Shown here in pieces: positions 1 to 5,365 of a DNA stretch of 5,365 nucleotides. The DNA is from Leptolinea sp964404415. GTDB taxonomy: Bacteria > Chloroflexota > Anaerolineae > Anaerolineales > Anaerolineaceae. The notes beneath the pieces are model-generated. The model was not told the DNA's origin. It searched no databases and saw only the letters and a list, made by a program, of their open reading frames with translations. Numbering within the stretch: the stretch's first letter is position 1; every line of letters starts with the position of its first letter. The stretch lies in NCBI GenBank assembly GCA_964404415.1, contig CAYOKC010000192.1:1-5365 (forward strand), in the 5' to 3' direction. Both the position numbers and the translations under genes were made by a program.

Positions 1-10
1 AGACAATCCG

Positions 11-16
11 GGTGAT
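11..16 (+). promoter_or_regulatory. Probable ribosome binding site of the acetyltransferase gene
   Basis: GGTGAT matches the distal part of the extended Shine-Dalgarno consensus (complementary to ATCACC near the 16S 3' end) and lies 11 bases before the ATG at 28. It is weak: there is no GGAGG core. The 27 bases to the window edge are too few to locate a promoter. One frame across them ends in TAG at 23-25, so an upstream gene could end here, but this cannot be decided. Confidence 0.35.
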
Positions 17-27
17 GGTGCGTAGGT

Positions 28-483
28 ATGTCAAAACCTGTTACACTCCCTCCGCCACCCGGAATTGGGATCCGGCAATATGACCACGCGGTAGATTACA
101 CTGATGTATTAACTATCTGGAAATCAGTCGGCGATGGTATTCATGTCTCTTTCTCAGATAAACCGGAAGAACTGGAAAAACTAATTCAGATCAGTCCCGA
201 ATTATTCTTTCTTGCCATAGACAACGGAAAGATCATCGGTACTGTTATGGGAGGGTTTGACGGCCGGCGAGGATTGATTTATCACCTGGCAGTGCTGCCT
301 GAGTACCAGAACAGGCATATCGGTTCATATCTCATGAATCTGGTGGAGAACAAGCTGTACGAGAGAGGCTGCCGGAAGATTTATCTTTTTATCGTCCCTG
401 AGAATTTGGACAGAGCCGGATTTTATCAAAAGTTGGGTTATGAGCAGATGGCGGCTATTCCATTCACGAAAATACTCGAGTAG
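28..483 (+). CDS. GNAT-family N-acetyltransferase (YpeA-like)
   Basis: This 151-residue protein is a single GNAT domain, predicted to be cytosolic and to transfer an acetyl group from acetyl-CoA to an amine; the substrate cannot be read from sequence. Residues 60-75 (LFFLAIDNGKIIGTVMGG) form the beta-strand pair before the cofactor site. Residues 85-103 are motif A (YHLAVLPEYQNRHIGSYLM), with the pyrophosphate-binding loop at Q94-S100. The C-terminal FYQKLGYE at 132-139 is the usual GNAT ending. The 'VMGG-D--RG--YHLAV' pattern resembles the YpeA subgroup. Motif A has His97 where most members have Gly. Residues 1-14 are a proline-rich lead-in with four consecutive prolines. The ATG at 28 is the only possible start, because an in-frame TGA lies at 13-15 with no start codon between. 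The gene points toward the DUF58 gene and is not in its operon. Family is confident; specific role is unknown. Confidence 0.93.
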   Translation: MSKPVTLPPPPGIGIRQYDHAVDYTDVLTIWKSVGDGIHVSFSDKPEELEKLIQISPELFFLAIDNGKIIGTVMGGFDGRRGLIYHLAVLPEYQNRHIGSYLMNLVENKLYERGCRKIYLFIVPENLDRAGFYQKLGYEQMAAIPFTKILE

Positions 484-498
484 AAAAATTCTTCCCGG
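484..498. other. 15 bp convergent intergenic gap without a clear terminator
   Basis: The acetyltransferase stop (TAG, 481-483) and the DUF58 stop (TTA on the + strand, 499-501) face each other across 15 bases. No GC-rich stem followed by a T-run is present for either direction. The nearest structures are the 10 bp palindrome TACTCGAGTA at 473-482, followed by four Ts when read leftward, and a weak ATTCT/AGAAT pairing at 488-492 and 503-507. Either could slow polymerase, but neither is a convincing intrinsic terminator. Confidence 0.6.
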
Positions 499-1782
499 TT
501 AGAGAATACCTGAAAGTTTTTCCAGATCGTCACCATAACAAAATTCCAGATATCTTGATGAAATCCGTGAAATGCCTTCACATGCTCTGTAACCGCTTTT
601 CTCATAACTTGACCGGTTGATGGAAACTAACCTCAGATCAATGTTACGGCTTTCCGCTTCATGACAGGCAAGGGTGAGGTCACGTTTTTTATCCGGGGTG
701 ACCAAATAACATATATGCCCCGGATTCATTCTTCGAGACAAATTTCTGAAAAGCTGTGATACCGGGAACGGCGAACCTGCTTTCACATAAGTAAAAATAT
801 CCAAAATCTCATTCAGATGTCGTTGTCCACGCCCCGGATGTAGTATAAATTCCGGATCCTGGTTCAGGGCCACTCCTACGGCTATTCCCTTACGCATCCA
901 TGAATCCGCCAATGTAAGAGCTATGGATACAGCGGATTCAAATGTGTCACGTGGCAGCCTATATACGCTATCTACTTTCTTTTCCATATGCTTTGTGGAA
1001 ATAGGGTCATACTGGCTGAAATGGACCGATTCCTGACAATCCAGTAATATCCAGGTAGTCTGTTCAATCGAAAGATCCTGATGACGTGAATGGATTTTTC
1101 CCCGCCGGGCAGTTGTAGGCCAGTGTATCCGATTCAGGGGATCCCCCTCCATATACGGACGCACCGAACTACTGGTCACGTCACTTTGTTGCAGCGTAAA
1201 ACGCGCGGTTCGCGCTGATTCAGTATCTTTTTTTCTAATCTTCCCTGTGGCAAGATTGACCCCATACGGTCTGACAGTTATTGAGCCGGACATTGGAATA
1301 ATTCGTTTAACAGAAAAACATGCCATCGGATCAGATGATGTGATCTCAATCGGCCCCAATGGCTTCTTTCCTCTTTTTTCAAGGAGAAAAGAGGAATTTA
1401 TCATATGCATTCCACTCCCCGTGATCAATCCGGAAATATGGTGGGCCGGTTCTTTTCTAATGCCTGAATTATCCTTCACGTCCGTCCAAAAAATCGGCAA
1501 ATAAGACCGGTTTTTCAGGTTAATTTCCTCGTCAAAACGATCGCCAACACGCCATTGCCGGTTTCTAAATCTTCTATCAATAGAAATAAAGTCCAACACA
1601 AACAAAGAGTAAATAAAGGCCAGAACAAGGTATATGATGATTACATATAAAGAGTTAAGAAAAAAAGTCTCGTCAAACAAGAAACGCGAAAAGAAGAGAA
1701 AAACCGCGATGGCAGCCATTCCCCAGAAATTTCCAGCCGGTTGAATGTGAAAACGCTTTTTATTTTGCCGGGGTGATCTCAT
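499..1782 (-). CDS. DUF58 domain membrane protein, partner of the MoxR ATPase
   Basis: This 427-residue protein has two predicted N-terminal membrane segments (about 19-36 and 43-66) and then a large soluble part. Residues about 75-180 form the beta-rich region typical of longer DUF58 proteins (VGDRFDEEINLKNRS at 79-93). The DUF58 signature is at 208-235: RPYMEGDPLNRIHWPTTAR, with G213, D214, R218, H220, W221 and T224-A225-R226. A von Willebrand A-like strand follows (WILLD, 244-248). The metal-site motif there reads DCQES instead of the canonical DxSxS. In known systems DUF58 proteins are partners of MoxR ATPases in envelope-related chaperone or assembly roles; here that is inferred from adjacency. 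The ATG lies inside the MoxR gene (23 bp overlap) and is the first possible start, since an in-frame TGA sits two codons upstream. No strong Shine-Dalgarno precedes it, so translation probably depends on ribosomes finishing the MoxR gene. It is the last gene of the chain. Confidence 0.92.
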   Translation of the reverse strand: MRSPRQNKKRFHIQPAGNFWGMAAIAVFLFFSRFLFDETFFLNSLYVIIIYLVLAFIYSLFVLDFISIDRRFRNRQWRVGDRFDEEINLKNRSYLPIFWTDVKDNSGIRKEPAHHISGLITGSGMHMINSSFLLEKRGKKPLGPIEITSSDPMACFSVKRIIPMSGSITVRPYGVNLATGKIRKKDTESARTARFTLQQSDVTSSSVRPYMEGDPLNRIHWPTTARRGKIHSRHQDLSIEQTTWILLDCQESVHFSQYDPISTKHMEKKVDSVYRLPRDTFESAVSIALTLADSWMRKGIAVGVALNQDPEFILHPGRGQRHLNEILDIFTYVKAGSPFPVSQLFRNLSRRMNPGHICYLVTPDKKRDLTLACHEAESRNIDLRLVSINRSSYEKSGYRACEGISRISSRYLEFCYGDDLEKLSGIL

Positions 1783-2734
1783 CGATCAATGGAACCTGTA
1801 TTCCCGAAATGATTTTTTGCATGGCTTCTCGGCTAGTAATGTTGTTTATTCGCGCCTCCGGATTTAGTACCAATCGGTGGCACAGAACTGATTCAGCCAG
1901 TGATTTCACATCATCAGGGATGACGTAATTACGGCCCTGCATAACAGCCTTAGCCTGCGCCGCTCGTATCAATCCCAAGCTGGCACGTGGACTGGCCCCC
2001 AGTTGAAAGTCTGAATGGTTCCGGGTCGCGTGTGAGATAGTCAAAAGGTAATTTCGGATGCTTTTTGCCACATATATATTCCGGACAGCTTTCTGCGCCG
2101 AAATGATTTCCTCTGCCGAAGCAACCGGTTTTAGAGAATGAATGGGGTGTTCCACCTGCATGCGGTCAAGGATGGCTTCTTCCACAGACATGTCAGGATA
2201 CCCGATCGATGTGTGCAGAAGGAAACGGTCCATCTGGGATTCCGGAAGCGGATAAACGCCTTCATATTCCACCGGATTTTGTGTTGCGATAACAAAGAAC
2301 GGCCTTGGAAGCTGTCTCGTGAAATTATCCACACTGACCTGTGTCTCTCCCATAGCTTCCAGCAGCGCGGATTGCGCTTTGGGTGTAGCCCGGTTGATCT
2401 CATCCGCCAGCAGGATCTGTGTGAATACCGGACCCGGTCGAAACTCAAATTCATTCTTTTTCTGGTCATATACGGATACGCCGGTTATGTCACCGGGTAA
2501 CAGGTCAGGCGTGAATTGGATCCGTTTGAAATTACAACCTGTAGAAATTGCCAGGCTGCGAGCCAGAATTGTCTTCCCAACCCCGGGGACATCCTCGATC
2601 AATATATGCCCTTCGGAAAACAACCCGATGATCACAAGTTCCAGTACGGAGCGTTTTCCAAAGACCACTTTTTCAAGGTTGCTCAGGATGCGAAAGGCGA
2701 GCTCCTGGGTTTTATCTGTTTCAATGGGTGTCAA
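1760..2734 (-). CDS. MoxR-family AAA+ ATPase
   Basis: This 324-residue protein, full length for the family, is a cytosolic AAA+ ATPase of the MoxR group; these act as chaperone-like remodelers, often with VWA or DUF58 partners. Visible motifs in order: Walker A EDVPGVGKT (47-55), the RIQFTPDLLPGDITG segment (71-85), Walker B with LLADEINRA (108-116, D111 and E112), sensor 1 ATQNP (150-154), the PLPESQMDRF arginine-finger segment (162-171, R170), and sensor 2 GASPRASLGLIRAA (246-259, R250). The helical lid follows to about residue 310. All nucleotide-binding and hydrolysis residues look intact, so it should be active. It starts at TTG, which shares bases with the stop codon of the upstream YfhO-type gene (TTGA). 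An in-frame TAA lies eight codons upstream with no other start between, and a perfect AGGAGG sits six bases before the TTG. Its end overlaps the DUF58 gene by 23 bp. Calling it a partner of that DUF58 protein is a strong contextual inference. Confidence 0.96.
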   Translation of the reverse strand: MTPIETDKTQELAFRILSNLEKVVFGKRSVLELVIIGLFSEGHILIEDVPGVGKTILARSLAISTGCNFKRIQFTPDLLPGDITGVSVYDQKKNEFEFRPGPVFTQILLADEINRATPKAQSALLEAMGETQVSVDNFTRQLPRPFFVIATQNPVEYEGVYPLPESQMDRFLLHTSIGYPDMSVEEAILDRMQVEHPIHSLKPVASAEEIISAQKAVRNIYVAKSIRNYLLTISHATRNHSDFQLGASPRASLGLIRAAQAKAVMQGRNYVIPDDVKSLAESVLCHRLVLNPEARINNITSREAMQKIISGIQVPLIDEITPAK

Positions 2735-5076
2735 AACGAACCTCCTGAAGGTGACTTACGCCAAAATCCAAGTATCACACAAAAAATAATACCCGCAAGT
2801 GTTAATAACGACCCAAAAAGAAAACTTGGGGGTTTATATTCCAAACGGATAATCGTTCCTCCAGCCGGGATTTTAATCGCCATGAACACATAATCCGCTC
2901 GGTAAATCCTGGTTTCTTTCCCGTCAATAGACGCTGTCCAACCCGGATACCAGGTATCGGCAATGAACAGATATCGCTCTTTTTCACTGCCGGTCACCTC
3001 TTGAACCAACGAACGGCGCGAGATCTTTTCGATCAGTAATTCTGATGGGTGTAATTTTTCACAGGCTTGTTGACTGGTATCGTCAGTTTCTATGACGATC
3101 ACTGAGTCGAGAACCCCTTCGTTAGTTTTGTTTATCACCCAATTCAATGCTTCCTCATCATTTTTCACAGTCTCTGCGCAGCCAGTCATCCACAACCTGG
3201 GGTACGCTTCAACCGCTTCCCAGAATAAGGAATATGGGCTATCTGTACCGACCTCTGCTATCTGCCCGGTATTTGCGAGGGACAGCAGACGGTCGCGCGT
3301 TTCAGGCGCAGCCTTTTCCAATTCGTTCAGGTAGCCCAGGTACCGGTCAGGAAGCATGGGGTCAAAATTGTTGACCATTTCCACAGATGACAGGATATTG
3401 GCGTTTGGCAGGTAAGAAGCGGTCAGGTTTTTCCAATCCCTGGTTTCCCGAATATCTTCAAAATTGAAAAATCTCTTGAACCGCAGGTCTTTTTCCGAAT
3501 CTTGCGGGAGATAATACCGGTCACGCGATTCGTTCTTAACAGCAGCATACAAAGACACATCCACCGCCGGGTTCAGGCGCCAGCCTGCGTAGATCAGATC
3601 AACCATCAACCAGATAACAAACGCGTACCGCCAGATTTGTATTTTTCTCTGGTCATCAATCGCGGGTTTAAATAGTGAAATGAGCAGGTAACCAGAAAGG
3701 AGAAGTGCACCGGCAATCAAAGAGGTTTTGAACGACTCCTTCACATATGGCATGGTAATGATGGAAGCGATACCAGCCAACAACATCGCGATGACACCCA
3801 CGAGCATCATAAATATTTGGTTGCGCCTGGCAATCGGATGCCGGATCCATTCTTCCACGCCCAGACCGGCCAGAATGATCAGACAGAACACCATTATTAT
3901 CATCCAGCGCGTCGGTCCGTTGAACGCGCCAAATGTTGGAATATTCTTGAACAACCACGGAAAAACCGGCGTATTCCACCCAAGCGCGAAAAGAAACACC
4001 ACGCCTACAGAGATCAGGCTAAGCCAAACTAACGGTTGTTTTTGAGAATTGACTTCAACAGTCTGTCTCTTCTTCCAGGTTAACAGATAGTAGAAAGAAA
4101 AGAATAATGGAAGAAGCCCAAAGTACGCGGCATCTTCCCAGTAGTTGGCGTACCCCCAGAAATCTCCTGTACCGGGGTTCCCAAAAATATCCGGGAAAAC
4201 AAGCGACAACAACCGCCACGGCCAGTATGAATAAGACAGGGCGGTCTGGAAATCGATTGCGCCTGACCGCTGTGATTGGATGAAATATTCGATCGTCGGA
4301 AGTAGTTGAATCGAGCACAACAGGAATGCCAGCAAACCGGAGACGGTTACCACAGGGATGATCTGAATCAATCTCTTCCATCCGCCGTTGACCAGTGCTC
4401 CAACGGTCAACCACACAAGCGAAAATAACAGTGTGTACCATGACAATTGAGCGTGTCCGCTCAGCCATTGCCCTGAATATGCCAGCGCCAACCAAAGAAT
4501 GGCTATAGACTTGATAGGGTTGACCAGAGAGCCTTTTACTGGAGATGCTATCTGGTTGGCAGCCAGTACAACCCATGGGATCCACGCAGCCGCCTGGACC
4601 ATGGTTAAAAAGCTTCCTCGCCCGATGAAATATCCGCATAGGCTGAACGCCAATCCGCAAATAACCTGGGGGATAGGGCTCAACCCCAGTTGTTTCATTA
4701 TTTTTGACATCCCGATGCCGGCCCAGATCAGATGCAGAACAATCAATACACCATGTGACCATGCCATCCATTCCAGCCCACCCACCCAACCGGCCAGAAG
4801 TGTTAACCAGGTAGGCGGATAGAAGACGGCTGACTGGTAGTTGGCAGCCAGCGGAGCGCCCATTCCATTCCATATATTCCAGAGAGGCAATTCACCCGCC
4901 TGAAGGCTTCTCAGAGCCTCCCAGTGCCATGGAACGAACTGAATCGAGGTAATACCCCAGAACAACGCTCTACCAGGCATCAAAGCCGGGAGAAAGAGTA
5001 AGACCGGTGAGATGTATAAAGGCAGGTAACCCCACCAGGGAAAATTGTGAGTGGATAGTTTGTCTTTATGGAACAT
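2731..5076 (-). CDS. YfhO-family polytopic membrane protein (GT-C-like)
   Basis: This 781-residue integral membrane protein has roughly 14 predicted membrane segments between about 16 and 498, an extracytoplasmic domain at about 500-748, and a last membrane segment at about 752-771 before a short basic tail. YfhO signatures are clear: QFVPWHWEALRSLQAGELPLW (46-66, first outer loop), GMGAPLAANYQSAVFYPPTWL (71-91), YWEDAAYFGLLPLFF (312-326), FNGPTRWM (385-392), and the C-terminal DTWYPGWTASIDG (707-719) with RADYVFMAIKIPAGG (726-740). Family members are related to GT-C glycosyltransferases and are linked in Firmicutes to glycosylation of surface polymers such as lipoteichoic acid. The substrate here is unknown. 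Ile42 falls where many YfhO proteins have an acidic residue. The ATG is the first possible start (in-frame TGA two codons upstream) and has a good Shine-Dalgarno. The gene overlaps the upstream gene by 11 bp and the MoxR gene by 4 bp. Confidence 0.9.
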   Translation of the reverse strand: MFHKDKLSTHNFPWWGYLPLYISPVLLFLPALMPGRALFWGITSIQFVPWHWEALRSLQAGELPLWNIWNGMGAPLAANYQSAVFYPPTWLTLLAGWVGGLEWMAWSHGVLIVLHLIWAGIGMSKIMKQLGLSPIPQVICGLAFSLCGYFIGRGSFLTMVQAAAWIPWVVLAANQIASPVKGSLVNPIKSIAILWLALAYSGQWLSGHAQLSWYTLLFSLVWLTVGALVNGGWKRLIQIIPVVTVSGLLAFLLCSIQLLPTIEYFIQSQRSGAIDFQTALSYSYWPWRLLSLVFPDIFGNPGTGDFWGYANYWEDAAYFGLLPLFFSFYYLLTWKKRQTVEVNSQKQPLVWLSLISVGVVFLFALGWNTPVFPWLFKNIPTFGAFNGPTRWMIIMVFCLIILAGLGVEEWIRHPIARRNQIFMMLVGVIAMLLAGIASIITMPYVKESFKTSLIAGALLLSGYLLISLFKPAIDDQRKIQIWRYAFVIWLMVDLIYAGWRLNPAVDVSLYAAVKNESRDRYYLPQDSEKDLRFKRFFNFEDIRETRDWKNLTASYLPNANILSSVEMVNNFDPMLPDRYLGYLNELEKAAPETRDRLLSLANTGQIAEVGTDSPYSLFWEAVEAYPRLWMTGCAETVKNDEEALNWVINKTNEGVLDSVIVIETDDTSQQACEKLHPSELLIEKISRRSLVQEVTGSEKERYLFIADTWYPGWTASIDGKETRIYRADYVFMAIKIPAGGTIIRLEYKPPSFLFGSLLTLAGIIFCVILGFWRKSPSGGSF
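2741..2746 (-). promoter_or_regulatory. Strong Shine-Dalgarno that fixes the TTG start of the MoxR gene
   Basis: On the minus strand AGGAGG lies six bases before the TTG at 2734-2732. The motif is inside the final codons of the YfhO-type gene, where it contributes to the C-terminal Ser-Gly-Gly. It is the best ribosome binding site in the window and compensates for the weak start codon. Confidence 0.85.
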
Positions 5077-5365
5077 TGCTCATCTCCACCCGGTAAACAC
5101 TGTACTCACGATATTCATAGATTTTAGTTACCGGCAAATTATCTGCCGGCTGCCAGTCTTCAGTTCCAGTCGATTCCGGGGTAGTAACAATATATCTCAC
5201 CTGGTTTTGTCGCAAGAAATCGCTTTCCCATTGAGTATCTTTTTCCCCGGAGAAGAAATCTTCAACATCGGAAATTGATTGCCTCAAGTTCACACTTTCC
5301 GGCCCGTGTCCCGCGATGACCCTTACCGGAACCCAGGCTGGCAGTGAATTAGCGGTCTTGTAATC
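5066..5365 (-). CDS. C-terminal end of a probable glycosyltransferase-like membrane protein (partial)
   Basis: The frame is open from the right edge to a TAA at 5066-5068 and gives the last 99 residues of a longer protein. A GTG at 5293-5291 lies within this frame, but coding sense continues upstream of it without a stop, so it is probably internal. The fragment contains LPAWVPVRVIAGHGPESVNL, then an acidic helix (SDVEDFFSGEKD), FLRQNQVRYIVTTPES, and a closing beta strand (YSVYRVEMSNV). From memory, this pattern of 'leaves for the city / keeps its good name' residues (Pro-Ala near the start, Gly-His-Gly-Pro-Glu, then a VRYI strand) resembles the soluble tail of large GT39- or YfhO-like polytopic membrane proteins in Anaerolineae. 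No membrane segment lies in the visible part, so the assignment is tentative. Its stop overlaps the YfhO-type gene by 11 bp, placing it in the same operon. Confidence 0.6.
   Translation of the reverse strand, partial: DYKTANSLPAWVPVRVIAGHGPESVNLRQSISDVEDFFSGEKDTQWESDFLRQNQVRYIVTTPESTGTEDWQPADNLPVTKIYEYREYSVYRVEMSNVP
5084..5090 (-). promoter_or_regulatory. Ribosome binding site of the YfhO-type gene
   Basis: On the minus strand GGTGGAG lies seven bases before the ATG at 5076. It sits inside the last codons of the preceding membrane-protein gene, so re-initiation by terminating ribosomes is likely. It supports ATG 5076 over later methionines. Confidence 0.7.

Noticed and set aside
1247..1504. 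An 85-codon plus-strand open frame opposite the DUF58 gene
   Set aside because: It is antisense to the conserved region before the DUF58 signature and resembles no known protein. Treated as a shadow.
1660..1666. A run of seven A (seven T on the coding strand) in the DUF58 gene that could be a slippery frameshift site
   Set aside because: The annotated frame continues intact through it as Thr-Phe-Phe-Leu and yields a full-length protein with all motifs, and no stimulatory structure was evident. A programmed shift is not needed.
2319..2893. Two overlapping plus-strand open frames of 156 and 125 codons across the MoxR gene and the end of the YfhO-type gene
   Set aside because: They lie antisense to the Walker A region and neighbouring conserved sequence of a well-supported ATPase, have no recognisable domain, and overlap each other in different frames.
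4055..4873. A 272-codon open frame on the minus strand inside the YfhO-type gene
   Set aside because: It is in another frame of a gene with clear family signatures along its length, is rich in Arg, Gly, Cys and Trp, and shows no domain. It is a compositional shadow.
5066..5293. A separate small gene of 75 codons starting at GTG 5293
   Set aside because: The frame stays open for 24 more codons to the window edge and the upstream residues (LPAWVPVRV...GHGPE) look like part of the same domain. No ribosome binding site precedes the GTG, so it is treated as the end of a longer gene.

Overview
This window looks like chromosome from a free-living bacterium, most likely a member of the Chloroflexota (Anaerolineae-like). 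That placement rests on remembered features of the YfhO-type protein and of the truncated membrane protein beside it, plus moderate base composition; no marker gene is present, so it is an inference. No RNA gene, CRISPR array, insertion sequence, phage gene or long repeat is visible. The window is almost entirely coding.

Layout: a small GNAT acetyltransferase gene reads rightward at 28-483. The rest (499-5365) is a leftward gene chain. Read in its own direction, it begins with the 3' end of a gene that enters from the right edge (last 99 codons, probably a polytopic glycosyltransferase-like membrane protein). A 781-residue YfhO-family polytopic membrane protein follows, then a MoxR-type AAA+ ATPase, and last a DUF58 membrane protein. 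All three junctions in the chain are overlaps (11, 4 and 23 bp). The genes are therefore probably co-transcribed and translationally coupled. The promoter must lie beyond the right edge. The chain converges tail to tail on the acetyltransferase gene with a 15 bp gap and no convincing terminator.

Function: MoxR ATPases with DUF58 partners are a known chaperone-like pair that acts on envelope or secreted proteins. YfhO-like proteins belong to the GT-C-like membrane glycosyltransferase world and are linked in Firmicutes to glycosylation of surface polymers. The tight order glycosyltransferase-like, YfhO, MoxR, DUF58 suggests that the ATPase pair may help assemble or regulate an envelope-glycan machine. 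This is inferred from gene order only. The transglutaminase-like gene that often follows MoxR-DUF58 is absent downstream.

The families themselves are known. The features most worth a second look are the coupled gene order, the TTG start of the MoxR gene with a perfect Shine-Dalgarno, the apparent loss of a conserved acidic residue in the first loop of the YfhO protein, and the degenerate metal-site motif of the DUF58 protein.
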